Shown here: positions 35,918 to 45,240 of the stretch, piece by piece
Layout of the letters: each line of letters starts with the position of its first letter
Position numbering within the stretch: the stretch's first letter is position 1
Assembly (NCBI GenBank): GCA_965149945.1
Contig: CBCTTQ010000010.1
Coordinates: 1-56,961, forward strand
Reading direction: 5' to 3'
DNA length: 56,961 nt
From: JAHZFN01 sp965149945
Lineage (GTDB): Bacteria > Bacillota > Dehalobacteriia > UBA4068 > UBA4997
Translations under genes and position numbers: made by a program
The notes under the pieces: generated by a model
The model's database searches: none
What the model saw: only the letters and a program-made list of their open reading frames with translations
What the model was told of the DNA's origin: nothing

Positions 35918-37792
35918 TTATGCGTTTTGAACGGGAAGCGCCTGAATGGCATTGAATTTGCAGAGTTGGGCACAGATGCCGCAGCCGTTGCATTGATTAG
36001 GATCAATTTGAATGGATTGATTGCCAAGCGTGATAGCGGGGCAACCGCTGATGTTGATACAAGCTTTACAAAGGGTGCAGGCATCGGTATCTACATGAAT
36101 GTTGTTGTAACGGATTTTGCGTCGATTGGCTTGAATCGCGCATTCCCGACGACAGACAACAACCGAAGTGCCCGGTGTTTGAATAGCTTCTTGTATGATG
36201 GCGGTGGTGGCTGCCAGATCATAGGGGTCTGTTTCTTTAACATAATCGATGCCCAATCCTTTAACTGCATTGAGGATGTCAATTTGACGATAACCGTCAC
36301 GCTGAAATTCAACGCCGGTTCCGGGATTGACTTGCATTCCTGTCATGGCAGTCCATCCGTTATCCATGATGATGACGGTAAGATCCAAGTTTTGTTGAAC
36401 GGCATTAATGAGTCCCGGAATTCCCGCGTGGAAGAAAGTAGAGTCGCCGATGGTGGCAATGACCGGTGTTTTGACGCCGCTGTGCAAATATCCTTGGGCC
36501 AGCGGAACGCTGGCGCCCATGGAAAGCTCTGTCCAAAGAGTATGGTAGGGAGGATTCATACCCAAAATAGTGCATCCGATATCCCCTGTAATCATAACTT
36601 CATCTTTTTTGTAGCCTAAATTTTTTACAGCTTGATTCAAAGAAACATAGGTGCCTCTGTGAGGACAGCCGCTGCAAGTGGTGATGGGTCGGGCGGCGCA
36701 CATGGCTTCACCTTTTTCTGCTGTCGTGAAATCTTGGGGCGGCAGTGTAAAGTTGATGGCTTTTGCCAATCCGGCAGCTACAATGGCGCCGTTGTATTCT
36801 CCCAGACGGCTGAAAGTACCGTCGGTTTTACCGATAATTGTGGGGCGTTTTTCTAAATTGTATCCTAGGCAGAACAATTCCCGTTCAATGACGGGTTCCA
36901 ACTCTTCCGCCACAACAATGGTATCACAATGACGTAACATGGCTGTCATTTCTTCCCTGGCGAAGGGCAGAGAAGCGGCCAATTGCAAGGTACTCAGATC
37001 TTCTTTGCGCAGATTGGCGCCGACCTGATTCAAGATTTCAACAGCCTCGCTGATGTAGGTATTGGTGACGCCCACTGTAACAATGCCGATTTTTCCCTGT
37101 AGATTTAGTTTGTTTAATCCCAATTCTCGAAGATAGTTTTCTGCTTCGTTCAGAGAGTCGATGAGGCTTTGATGCTGTTTGGTACAGATGGCCGCGCCCG
37201 CTTTGGTAAATTTATTAATATCTTTTTGTAAAATCGGTGCTTTGTCCGCCGGTTTCACTCGTTCTTCCACTTCAATATAGCTGTAGGACTGGGAGGTATT
37301 GGTGACACCGCGTACAAAAACCGGTTTTTGAATATGTTCAGAAATGGTAAAGGCCAGTTTTGTGAAGTCATGACATTGCTGACCGTTGGCCGGTTCTAAA
37401 ATAACCATATCACTCATTTGAGCAAAGGTTCTGGTATCCTGTTCGCACATGCCGGTGGTAACCCCGGGATCATCGGCTACATAAACTACCATCCCGCCGA
37501 TGACGCCGGAATAGGCGATGCCAATCAAAGAGTCATAGGCTACATTCAGCCCGGACATTTTCATGGTTACCAGGCTGCGTTTTCCTGCCCAGGAAGTACC
37601 GGCCGCGACTTCTACTGCTACTTTTTCATTGGTGCTCCATTCCACATGGGTTCCTTCCAAATCGGTACGTTGATATAAACTACCGATGACTTCTGAAGAG
37701 GGGGTGCCGGGATAGCCGCAGATGACATCTACACCTGCCGCCAACGCCCCCAATGCGATTGCTTGATTACCGTTTATTAATTGTTTGGTCAT
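35918..37792 (-). CDS. iorA: Indolepyruvate:ferredoxin oxidoreductase, alpha subunit
   Basis: A 624-residue TPP enzyme oxidising arylpyruvates to aryl-acetyl-CoA and reducing ferredoxin. Seen: the N-terminal pyrimidine domain ('GYPGTPSSEVIGSLY', 'VAAGTSWAGKRSLVTMKMSG'), the TPP/Mg motif 'TIGDSTFFHAGIPGLINAV', and two C-terminal ferredoxin clusters, 'CTLCKACINISGCP' and 'CNGCGICAQLCK'. The length matches archaeal and clostridial IorA. It lies between an aminotransferase (33 bases upstream) and iorB. Confidence 0.94.
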   Translation of the reverse strand: MTKQLINGNQAIALGALAAGVDVICGYPGTPSSEVIGSLYQRTDLEGTHVEWSTNEKVAVEVAAGTSWAGKRSLVTMKMSGLNVAYDSLIGIAYSGVIGGMVVYVADDPGVTTGMCEQDTRTFAQMSDMVILEPANGQQCHDFTKLAFTISEHIQKPVFVRGVTNTSQSYSYIEVEERVKPADKAPILQKDINKFTKAGAAICTKQHQSLIDSLNEAENYLRELGLNKLNLQGKIGIVTVGVTNTYISEAVEILNQVGANLRKEDLSTLQLAASLPFAREEMTAMLRHCDTIVVAEELEPVIERELFCLGYNLEKRPTIIGKTDGTFSRLGEYNGAIVAAGLAKAINFTLPPQDFTTAEKGEAMCAARPITTCSGCPHRGTYVSLNQAVKNLGYKKDEVMITGDIGCTILGMNPPYHTLWTELSMGASVPLAQGYLHSGVKTPVIATIGDSTFFHAGIPGLINAVQQNLDLTVIIMDNGWTAMTGMQVNPGTGVEFQRDGYRQIDILNAVKGLGIDYVKETDPYDLAATTAIIQEAIQTPGTSVVVCRRECAIQANRRKIRYNNIHVDTDACTLCKACINISGCPAITLGNQSIQIDPNQCNGCGICAQLCKFNAIQALPVQNA

Positions 37793-37825
37793 TTTTCTTC
37801 TCCTATGATGTGATATGTAAACGAT

Positions 37826-38929
37826 TTATTTTTGCAAAATGTTACGCAACTCTTGAACCAACCATTGGTTTTCTTCTTCAGTGCCAAAGCTGATTCGCGC
37901 GTATTGAGGATATCCCCAACCATAGCCGTTTTTGATGAAGATACCGCGGTCGGCAAGAGCTTCCGTAACCGGTTTGCTGTCGGTATGCAGATTTACAAAA
38001 CAGAAATTGGCGTGCCCTTCAATCATATCGATTCCCAGTTTTTGAAATTCTTCTTTCAAATAAGCGCGGCTTCGGTCTGTATTCCAGAGGGTGTCTCGGA
38101 TAAATTGACGATCGGTCAGCGCCGCCGTCGCCGCCGCTTGCCCCATTCGATTAACAGGAAAAGTTTCGATGGCTTTTCTCATATTGCTGATTAAAAATTC
38201 CGGCGCTAAAGCATAGCCGACACGCAGTCCGGCCAAACCGTAAATTTTTGAGAAGGTTCGGATAATCAGTACATTTTTGTTTTGGCGTACCCATTCCAGA
38301 CCGTCAGCATAATCGATACCTTCTGCGAATTCTGCATAGGCCTCGTCTAAAACCACCAGAACATGGTCGGGCACTTTTTTCATAAAGTCGGACAATGCTG
38401 TTTGGCCGATGGTCATCGCAGTCGGATTGTTGGGATTGGTGATCATGATCAGCTTGGTTTTTTCCGTAATAGCATTCAAAAGACCATTCAAGTTACAGCT
38501 GAGATCGGCATTTGGTTCTACTTCAACAATTTTTCCACCCAGTAAACCGCTTTCCACACCGTAAACAAAGAAATAGGGTTTGCAGACGAGGATTTCATCT
38601 CCTTCGTTGATAAAAGCATTCATCAGTGTGGTGATGATGTTGTCGCCGCCATTGCTGATAATGACATTGTCCGGATGCAGCTGATAATGTTCTGCCAAAG
38701 CGTTACGCAGTAAGGTGCTGCCGCTTTCCGGATAGCGGTTCAATCGGTTGATTTCCTGTTGCAGCGCTTGTATCGCTTTGGGGGAACTGCCAAAGGGATT
38801 TTCGTTGCTGTCCAGAGAGACTGCCCGCTGAAGTCCTTTAGCGGTTAACAGATCTTCTTTCATCGGGGGTACGGAAACCTCAGGAAAATTCGCTACTGTA
38901 TTTCGAAACAATGATTTAGGATCGGTCAT
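37826..38929 (-). CDS. PLP-dependent aminotransferase, HisC-like
   Basis: A 367-residue class I/II aminotransferase. The PLP lysine lies in 'IRTFSKIYGLAGLRVGYAL', the substrate Arg in the C-terminal 'YARISFGTEEEN', and the N-terminal 'SLDSNENPFGSSPKAIQAL' is the HisC/aromatic-aminotransferase opening. As the first gene of the ior operon it more likely transaminates aromatic or branched amino acids to 2-oxoacids than serves histidine synthesis; no other his genes are here. ATG 38929 follows AAAGGAG. Confidence 0.88.
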   Translation of the reverse strand: MTDPKSLFRNTVANFPEVSVPPMKEDLLTAKGLQRAVSLDSNENPFGSSPKAIQALQQEINRLNRYPESGSTLLRNALAEHYQLHPDNVIISNGGDNIITTLMNAFINEGDEILVCKPYFFVYGVESGLLGGKIVEVEPNADLSCNLNGLLNAITEKTKLIMITNPNNPTAMTIGQTALSDFMKKVPDHVLVVLDEAYAEFAEGIDYADGLEWVRQNKNVLIIRTFSKIYGLAGLRVGYALAPEFLISNMRKAIETFPVNRMGQAAATAALTDRQFIRDTLWNTDRSRAYLKEEFQKLGIDMIEGHANFCFVNLHTDSKPVTEALADRGIFIKNGYGWGYPQYARISFGTEEENQWLVQELRNILQK

Positions 38930-38961
38930 GGTAAAAACTCCTTTGATTTATTCACTCATTT

Positions 38962-38990
38962 ATTATAACAGATTGTTGTCTGAGTATCAA
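38962..38990 (-). promoter_or_regulatory. Sigma-A promoter of the aminotransferase-ior-acyl-CoA synthetase operon
   Basis: On the minus strand TTGATA (38990-38985), 17 bases and TATAAT (38967-38962) sit about 35 bases before the aminotransferase start. Confidence 0.75.
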
Positions 38991-39202
38991 GGTAATTCTT
39001 GACCAATTTAACAACTTAACGTAACAAAGTGTTTTGTGTATTGTCTGACTCTTTCTGTTTTTTTTGTTATTCTTTCAGAGATAAAAAGGAATACTGAAAG
39101 ATTTTTTCTTTCTTATTGCATTTTTTCGGTTCTCGGCGATAAATAGAGAGGAATCTTATGCCAATAAAGAGAATAAAAAAATAGATAGTAAGGAGGCTCG
39201 CT

Positions 39203-40180
39203 ATGGAACCTTTTTTTTGGAATGAGGTAGAAAAGAGAATTTTAACTTCTCAGGCAACTTTTGCCGCTTATTCGCGTGGCAGACGACAGCCGGAGGAAGA
39301 TGACCGTTTTCGTACTTGCTTTCAGCGGGATCGGGATCGCATCATCCACAGCAAAAGTTTTCGTCGTTTAAAGACCAAAACACAGGTATTTATTAAACCC
39401 TATGGCGATCATTTTCGTACGCGCCTGACCCATACTTTGGAAGTTATGCAGATTTCTCGCAGCATTGCCAGGGCTTTGCGTTTAAATGAGGATTTGACAG
39501 AAGCCATTGCCTTGGGTCATGATTTGGGACATACTCCCTTCGGTCATGCCGGAGAGCGGGCATTGGCCGGTATTGTCGGTCATTTTCGCCATAATGAGCA
39601 AAGCTTGCGTGTTGTGGATGTATTGGAAAAAAACGGCAAAGGGTTGAATTTGACCGAGGAAGTACGGGACGGAATATTAAATCACAGCGGAGATTTGCAG
39701 GCTGCCACGTTAGAAGGACGGGTGGTCAGCCTTTCAGATCGCATTGCTTATGTCAATCACGATATTGATGATGCTTTGCGGGGAGAGTTGATTCATCAAA
39801 AGGATTTGCCGCGATCTGCCGTTACTCTTTTGGGTAAAAGCAGTGGGGAACGCATCGATACCATGGTGGTATCGGTTATTGAGCAATCTGCCTCTCTTGC
39901 GGATATCCGAATGGAGGAAGATGTATGGAACGCTATGAATGAGCTGAGAGACTTTCTGTTTTGTCGTGTATATTGGACGGATTACGCCAAGGAGTTAGAG
40001 GTAGAATTAACATTTCATATGGAAAAACTCTTTGATTATTATTTGACACATATTGAGGAAGTCCCTTCGGATATTCGCCGTGTGTCCGGAGGGGACGATC
40101 GATTGGCTGTTTGCGATTATATTGCCGGGATGTCCGATGATTTTGCTTTTAAAAAATTTGATCAGCTGAAGCTTGTTTGA
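39203..40180 (+). CDS. dgt: dGTP triphosphohydrolase-like HD-domain protein
   Basis: A 325-residue HD-superfamily phosphohydrolase. The core HD motif is in 'ALGHDLGHTPFGHAGERAL', preceded by the dGTPase-type 'RDRDRIIHSKSFRRLKTKTQ' and 'RLTHTLEVMQISRSIAR'. A later Asp ligand is in 'SLSDRIAYVNHDIDDAL'. It hydrolyses dGTP (or another dNTP) to the nucleoside and triphosphate, controlling dNTP pools. The gene precedes dnaG and rpoD, an arrangement known from several Clostridia. ATG 39203 has AAGGAGG upstream. Confidence 0.9.
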   Translation: MEPFFWNEVEKRILTSQATFAAYSRGRRQPEEDDRFRTCFQRDRDRIIHSKSFRRLKTKTQVFIKPYGDHFRTRLTHTLEVMQISRSIARALRLNEDLTEAIALGHDLGHTPFGHAGERALAGIVGHFRHNEQSLRVVDVLEKNGKGLNLTEEVRDGILNHSGDLQAATLEGRVVSLSDRIAYVNHDIDDALRGELIHQKDLPRSAVTLLGKSSGERIDTMVVSVIEQSASLADIRMEEDVWNAMNELRDFLFCRVYWTDYAKELEVELTFHMEKLFDYYLTHIEEVPSDIRRVSGGDDRLAVCDYIAGMSDDFAFKKFDQLKLV

Positions 40181-40200
40181 AATTTAGGATCGAAAATACG

Positions 40201-40229
40201 AAAAGAGAGCAGATTTTCTGCTCTCTTTT
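40201..40229 (+). terminator. dgt terminator
   Basis: A 13-bp perfect stem (aaaagagagcaga / tctgctctctttt) with a tiny loop, followed by TTTT, lies 20 bases after the stop codon. Confidence 0.9.
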
Positions 40230-40503
40230 AATCAGAGTATTGTTTTTTCGTTGGTCAGACTATCTTATTATTGACGGTAATAAGCAGAACAATATTCTGA
40301 TACTGTTACAATGCCCGTTTGTTCTCTTTTTATACGGATATCGGCAAATTTTATTCAATGAAATTTCGTTTTATTTAATCAACAAGCTGAACAGGGAATT
40401 TGAGGCTGGTTCTTTGGTAAAAAAGGATATTTTTATTATGTGTAGAATAATTTTGTTAAAGAATCAAAATGCTGGTTGGGTTGTGCGGAAGGAGTGAACT
40501 GCG

Positions 40504-42318
40504 TTGCCGTTAATTCCGCCGGAATTTATTGAGGAGATTAATCGTAGACTGGATATTGTAGATCTGGTCAGTCAATATGTGGTTTTAAAGAAACAAGGAC
40601 GTAATTTTGTGGGACTTTGCCCTTTTCATTCGGAAAATACCCCGTCCTTTATTGTTTCTCCGGAAAAGCAGATTTATCACTGTTTTGGTTGCCATGAAGG
40701 AGGCAATGGAATCAATTTCCTGATGAAAATTGAAAATCTGAGTTTTCCGGAAGCTATTGAAAAATTGGCGGAAAAATTTGGTTTGGAAGTTCCAAGACAA
40801 AAAATTTCTCCTCAGGAGGAGGCTCGAATTCGGGAACGCAAAACTTATTTTGCTTTGAATCAGTTAGCGAGGGATTTTTTTCAGGAATATCTTTGGTCAA
40901 AACAAGCTGAGCAAGCCCGTGATTATTTGGAAAAACGCGGGTTGACAGCGGAAGTCGTCAGAAAATTTGCTTTGGGGTATGCGCCGGCAGGCTGGGATTA
41001 TTTGCTGAATTATTTGCTGAAAAAAGGTTACAGCCACAGACAAATTGAAACTGCCGGTTTAATCACTTTACGAGAAGGTCGCGATGGGCAATTAAAAGGC
41101 TATGATCGATTTCGGGATCGAGTGATGTATCCGATTTTGGATTTTCGCGGCCAAGTTGTGGGGTTTGGCGGCAGAATTTTGTCAAACGATAAAACTCAGG
41201 CAAAATATCTCAATTCACCGGAAACATCCTTTTTCCATAAGTCGCAGAATCTATACGGGCTTTTTACAGCGGGCAATGCCATCCGTCAGGCTGATGAGGC
41301 AGTAATTATGGAAGGGTATATGGATGTCATTGCTGCCCATCAGTTTGGTATAGATAACGCGGTGGCGGCATTGGGCACTGCTTTTACAGCGGATCACGCC
41401 AAGTTACTGCGTCGTTATACCAATCGTGTGTTGTTGGCTTTTGACGGAGACGCCGCCGGCGTAAAAGCGGCTAATAAAAGTATGGATATTTTGAAAAAAT
41501 TGGATTGTTCCTTGCGAGTGGTTCACTTTCCCGATAATCAAGATCCCGATGAATTCATTCGGGCAAAAGGAAAAATCGGCTGGGAAGAATACGTCTCAGA
41601 AAACGCGCTGGATTTTTGGGGATACAAGTTGCAACAGGGACTGACGGAACATGATATCAGTACGATTTCCGGGAAAAGCTCTTTGGTAGATGATTTGATG
41701 CCCTATCTGCGCGGTTGCCAAAATCATGTTGAGTTGGAAAGTTTTATCCATCTTTTGGCAAAGACTTTAGGAATTGGTGAAGAATCTATTTACAGTGATT
41801 TGCGCCGTTATAGAAATAAAAAAGAGACGCCGCAGACGGTTGCTCCTGTTGTATCGAAAGAAAAAAAACAAGAGGCTGTTCCGCTGCCGAATCGTTATGA
41901 GGCGAGTCTGGTACTGTTGATGCTGCATAGCCGCGAGATTTATGAAAAAGTCGAAACTTTGTTGGGTTTTCAGTTTACCAATCATCAATGTTTGCAGGAA
42001 TTATTGACATTAATCAAGAACTTAAAAGATAGCTATTCTTGGGATCCCTCCACTTTGTTTTCGTATTTAGGGGAGGGAGCAACAAGAGATTTGTTGTTAA
42101 AGATGCTTTCTGTAGATTTTGATACCACGAAGGAAAATTATACGGAGATAGCGGACGGTATCATTAATCAAATAATTATTAAAAGAAAACGCCAAGAAAT
42201 AGAGGAAAAAGAGGCAGCTTTAAAGAATGTAACTAAATTGGAAGACAGCAAAGCGCTTTTGGCGGAGATTATGGAACTGCGTAAAGAAATCCAAAAGCTG
42301 CGAAGCCAGTTGAGATGA
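40504..42318 (+). CDS. dnaG: DNA primase
   Basis: A 604-residue primase making the RNA primers for replication. The N-terminal CHC2-type zinc finger uses Cys39, His42, Cys60 and Cys63 ('CPFHSENTPSF', 'YHCFGCHEGGNG'). The Toprim domain contains 'AVIMEGYMDVIAAHQFG' and 'VLLAFDGDAAGVKAANK'. The final 170 residues are the DnaB-binding domain. The start is a TTG at 40504 behind AAGGAGTG. It is followed by rpoD after 31 bases (or 52 to its GTG), as in the classic macromolecular-synthesis operon. Confidence 0.96.
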   Translation: MPLIPPEFIEEINRRLDIVDLVSQYVVLKKQGRNFVGLCPFHSENTPSFIVSPEKQIYHCFGCHEGGNGINFLMKIENLSFPEAIEKLAEKFGLEVPRQKISPQEEARIRERKTYFALNQLARDFFQEYLWSKQAEQARDYLEKRGLTAEVVRKFALGYAPAGWDYLLNYLLKKGYSHRQIETAGLITLREGRDGQLKGYDRFRDRVMYPILDFRGQVVGFGGRILSNDKTQAKYLNSPETSFFHKSQNLYGLFTAGNAIRQADEAVIMEGYMDVIAAHQFGIDNAVAALGTAFTADHAKLLRRYTNRVLLAFDGDAAGVKAANKSMDILKKLDCSLRVVHFPDNQDPDEFIRAKGKIGWEEYVSENALDFWGYKLQQGLTEHDISTISGKSSLVDDLMPYLRGCQNHVELESFIHLLAKTLGIGEESIYSDLRRYRNKKETPQTVAPVVSKEKKQEAVPLPNRYEASLVLLMLHSREIYEKVETLLGFQFTNHQCLQELLTLIKNLKDSYSWDPSTLFSYLGEGATRDLLLKMLSVDFDTTKENYTEIADGIINQIIIKRKRQEIEEKEAALKNVTKLEDSKALLAEIMELRKEIQKLRSQLR

Positions 42319-42370
42319 CGATCAGGAATACATAGGGAATCATTGTATTATGGGAAGAGAGGGTGCTTTT

Positions 42371-43495
42371 GTGAAAGCGGAAGAACAAAAAACCACCAAT
42401 AATTTTTCGACGGAAGCGAATGAGAAAATTCGTGAACTGGTTGAAAATAATAAAGAGATTTCCATTGGTGATATTTTGCAATTATTCAGCGATCGAGACC
42501 TTTCTGCCGAGGATATGGAAATTATTTATGATATCTTGGCGAAAAATGGCATTGAATTGGCCAATGAAGCGGATATTGACGAAATAGAACCGGAAGAACC
42601 GGATATCAAAGAACTGGAACAAGAGTCGGAAGAAGTAGAAATCGATCTTTCTGTTCCCGAAGGGATTTCTGTAGATGATCCGGTCAGAATGTATCTGAAG
42701 GAAATCGGCAGAGTCCCCCTTTTATCCGCCGAAGAAGAGGTCGAATTGGCCATTCGGATGGAAAATGGGGATGAGGAAGCAAAAAAACGTCTTTCCGAAG
42801 CCAATTTGCGCCTTGTGGTCAGCATTGCTAAACGCTATGTGGGTCGCGGGATGCTCTTTTTGGACTTGATTCAGGAAGGTAATCTGGGTTTGATCAAAGC
42901 GGTGGAAAAATTCGATTATCGAAAAGGATATAAATTCAGTACCTACGCTACTTGGTGGATTCGGCAGGCGATCACCCGTGCTATTGCGGATCAGGCGAGG
43001 ACCATTCGTATTCCTGTCCATATGGTGGAAACTATCAATAAATTGAACCGTGTCCAAAGACAATTGATTCAGGAGCTGGGACGTGACCCGCAGCCGGAAG
43101 AAATTGCCAAAGAAATGCAGATCTCTGTGGAACGGGTACGGGAAATTTCCAAAATTTCTCAGGAACCGGTTTCTTTGGAAACACCCATCGGAGAAGAGGA
43201 AGACAGCCATTTGGGTGATTTCATCGAAGATGAAGACGCTCTGGCGCCGGCGGAAGCAGCATCTTTCTTTCTGTTGAAAGAGCAACTGGATGATGTGTTG
43301 GGTACTTTAACCCCCAGAGAGAAAAAAGTGTTGCAGTTGCGTTTTGGTTTGGAGGACGGTCGTTCTCGGACTTTGGAAGAAGTCGGTCATGTGTTTGGTG
43401 TTACGCGGGAACGGATCCGTCAAATCGAAGCAAAAGCGTTGCGAAAGCTGCGTCATCCCAGCCGCAGTAAAAAACTGAAGGATTATTTGGACTGA
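42371..43495 (+). CDS. rpoD: RNA polymerase primary sigma factor
   Basis: A 374-residue group-1 sigma factor (SigA). Region 1.2 'DPVRMYLKEIGRVPLLSAEE', region 2 'NLRLVVSIAKRYVGRGMLFL' plus 'GYKFSTYATWWIRQAITRAI', region 3 'NRVQRQLIQELGRDP' and region 4 'LTPREKKVLQLRFGL' with 'VTRERIRQIEAKALRKLRHP' are all present. The short N-terminal acidic region is typical of Gram-positive SigA. GTG 42371 with GAGAGGG upstream is preferred; ATG 42350 would add seven residues. Confidence 0.95.
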   Translation: MKAEEQKTTNNFSTEANEKIRELVENNKEISIGDILQLFSDRDLSAEDMEIIYDILAKNGIELANEADIDEIEPEEPDIKELEQESEEVEIDLSVPEGISVDDPVRMYLKEIGRVPLLSAEEEVELAIRMENGDEEAKKRLSEANLRLVVSIAKRYVGRGMLFLDLIQEGNLGLIKAVEKFDYRKGYKFSTYATWWIRQAITRAIADQARTIRIPVHMVETINKLNRVQRQLIQELGRDPQPEEIAKEMQISVERVREISKISQEPVSLETPIGEEEDSHLGDFIEDEDALAPAEAASFFLLKEQLDDVLGTLTPREKKVLQLRFGLEDGRSRTLEEVGHVFGVTRERIRQIEAKALRKLRHPSRSKKLKDYLD

Positions 43496-43551
43496 ATTCA
43501 GCAGATTAAAATTGAAATTCCAATAAAAGATAAAAAAATATATGAAAAGCC

Positions 43552-43580
43552 TTGACTAATGAAGCAAAAGTGGTTATAAT
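43552..43580 (+). promoter_or_regulatory. Promoter of the tRNA-Asn pair
   Basis: TTGACT, 17 bases and TATAAT end 37 bases before the first tRNA. Confidence 0.85.
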
Positions 43581-43617
43581 ATGGGTTGTGACGATTGTGA
43601 TGTCGTTGGAATAATGT

Positions 43618-43692
43618 TCCCTGATAGCTCAATGGTAGAGCATTCGGCTGTTAACCGAAGGGTTGTTGGTTCGAGTCCAATTCGGGGAGCCA
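43618..43692 (+). tRNA. tRNA-Asn (anticodon GTT), first copy
   Basis: 75 bases including an encoded CCA. The acceptor stem pairs TCCCTGA with TCGGGGA, the anticodon loop reads CTGTTAA, and the T-arm has GTTCGAGTC. The sequence is identical to the second copy. Confidence 0.97.
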
Positions 43693-43734
43693 GTTAATTT
43701 TGTGTTTCCACGGAAGCACTGAATTATAGAATAT

Positions 43735-43809
43735 TCCCTGATAGCTCAATGGTAGAGCATTCGGCTGTTAACCGAAGGGTTGTTGGTTCGAGTCCAATTC
43801 GGGGAGCCA
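43735..43809 (+). tRNA. tRNA-Asn (anticodon GTT), second copy
   Basis: An exact duplicate of the first tRNA-Asn, 42 bases downstream, with the same encoded CCA. The two share a promoter and terminator. Confidence 0.97.
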
Positions 43810-43810
43810 G

Positions 43811-43850
43811 AAAACTTGCAGATGTCCCATCTGCAAGTTTTTTCTTTTTT
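43811..43850 (+). terminator. Terminator of the tRNA-Asn pair
   Basis: aaaacttgcagatg / catctgcaagtttt stem with a tight TCC loop, then a long T-run. Confidence 0.93.
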
Positions 43851-43932
43851 TCGAACGATAGTTTTGGTAGTGTGCTGTCGCTTTGATAGGGTAATGAGTG
43901 TTAGCGTTTTGAAATAGGACGAGCAGGATAGG

Positions 43933-43961
43933 TTGACAGAGGAAAAAGAATATGATATGAT
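43933..43961 (+). promoter_or_regulatory. Promoter of the CAT-anticodon tRNA
   Basis: TTGACA, 17 bases and TATGAT are placed 32 bases before the tRNA. Confidence 0.85.
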
Positions 43962-43993
43962 AAGACAATTGATAGTATTTTTTTAATAAGTGA

Positions 43994-44070
43994 GGGCCCT
44001 TAGCTCAGTTGGTCAGAGCCTCCGGCTCATAACCGGACGGTCCAGGGTTCGAATCCCTGAGGGCCCACCA
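43994..44070 (+). tRNA. tRNA with anticodon CAT (Ile2 or elongator Met)
   Basis: 77 bases with encoded CCA. The acceptor GGGCCCT pairs with GGGCCC-A end, the anticodon loop reads CTCATAA, and the T-arm is GGGTTCGAATCCC. The acceptor sequence, D-arm and CTCATAA loop resemble Bacillota tRNA-Ile2 (lysidine-modified) more than elongator Met, but this is not decisive by sequence alone. It is not an initiator tRNA. Confidence 0.9.
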
Positions 44071-44106
44071 AAGAATGACGTCAGTTTGGAGACAAAATGA
44101 CGTGAA

Positions 44107-44137
44107 GGAAACTCCTGAGTCAGCGGAGTTTTCTTTG
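44107..44137 (+). terminator. Terminator of the CAT tRNA
   Basis: ggaaactcc...ggagttttc stem followed by TTTGATTTTT, 37 bases after the tRNA. Confidence 0.7.
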
Positions 44138-44196
44138 ATTTTTGTACAATTTTAGCTTTGCGGGGTTATGCTTAAAATAGGAATCTGATGCGTTTG

Positions 44197-44225
44197 GGGG
44201 TTAGTCTAGACTAGCCCCATTTTTG
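44197..44225. terminator. Palindromic hairpin with T-run
   Basis: ggggttagtct / agactagcccc is a nearly perfect inverted repeat centred on an XbaI-like site and followed by ATTTTT. It is a second terminator or a relic. Confidence 0.55.
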
Positions 44226-44999
44226 CACCGATTTTTGGCTGAGCGATAAGTCAAGGATTTTGAGGGGAATTGGCGTATTGGCAAAATCGGTGAGAAAGCT
44301 CACCATCTTTTTTAGTTTTATGTCGGGATCAGACTCAGGAGCGGCTGTCGCGATTAGCTCCGACCGATGTCCGACGCCCCGGAGTTTTTAAGTTTTGATT
44401 AGCCGTTTTTTAACTGATGCGATTGTTGAAGTGCAGTCGGCACATCCGATCGCTAGTGAGACATCTGGGGAGAATGGAGACAAAAATTGTCGCCTCCTGC
44501 TCATCCAGACGGGGCGGCAGACTTCTAAGTCAGGCTGGGTGAACCCGGGCGCGCGAGACGGTCTCGGCAGACTGACCGGAAGGGTTCTTCCCGGAAACAA
44601 GAAGAGAATTGTTTCCCAAAGATTTTGGCACCGGCGCGATTTCCGGCTTTTTCTTGTTTGGGTTCTCCGAGCGATAAATCAGGCGGCGGGTCATTCCTTT
44701 TTTGATGCCGCACCGGATGTAAAGAAAACAGAAAAGCCGAACGTCTGCTTTCATGAGGATAAAACAACCGTATTTTTTAATATCTATTGTTGCAATTGTC
44801 GGTTTGTTCTGTTTTCCAATATCAGGGTTTTGAGGCGCGGGGATCGGCATCATAAAGCTGTCTTCATCATATTGCTGTTTTGATATTCTTGCGCATAGGA
44901 TTCTTCCACAGGAATATGCTGCACCTGCCCGATCATTCCGGCGTCTTAAGTCCCGTATTTCTTTCAATGTATCTTCCATATCAAAAAACGTCTCATTGA
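44226..44999. other. Unassigned stretch, more GC-rich than its surroundings
   Basis: Open frames exist on both strands, for example 44395-44883 (+) and 44530-45003 (-), but neither has a convincing ribosome binding site or a family I recognise. A small stem (ggtgag / ctcacc) followed by a T-run lies at 44290-44318. The richer GC at 44500-44700 differs from the neighbouring genes. It may be eroded foreign DNA. Confidence 0.3.
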
Positions 45000-45240
45000 T
45001 CACGGGTGCGTTGGTCGTTTAGGCTTTGGGAATTGTAAAACTTCCGACCACAAATCGGCATCGTCAATTTTGTTATGATAAATAGCGCTTATTAAATTAT
45101 CATAATGGTTAATCGGAAGAAAGCTAATACCAAAACACGCGTCTTTTTTAATATTGGCGTAAGTATGAATGTGCTGATATAGATTCCCCATCACCGCGAA
45201 GAAGACTTTGGGGAAAGGGAGTGTGCAGATGGTGATCTCA
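45000..45240 (-). pseudogene. Fragment resembling a flavin reductase-family protein
   Basis: On the minus strand the residues 'LYQHIHTYANIKKDACFGIS' and 'FLPINHYDNLISAIYH' are similar to the middle of flavin-reductase/flavoredoxin proteins. The FMN-binding start and the C-terminus are missing. Frames on either side are closed, so this is a fragment. The assignment rests on motif memory only. Confidence 0.35.

Noticed and set aside
40177..40497. 106-codon frame after dgt
   Set aside because: It contains the dgt terminator hairpin, starts with TTG and no ribosome binding site, and resembles no family.
43768..43968. Minus-strand frame over a tRNA-Asn
   Set aside because: It overlaps the tRNA and its terminator; a typical spurious annotation next to a tRNA.
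44071..44100. Attachment site of an integrative element after the CAT tRNA
   Set aside because: No second copy of the tRNA 3' end and no integrase were seen in the window.
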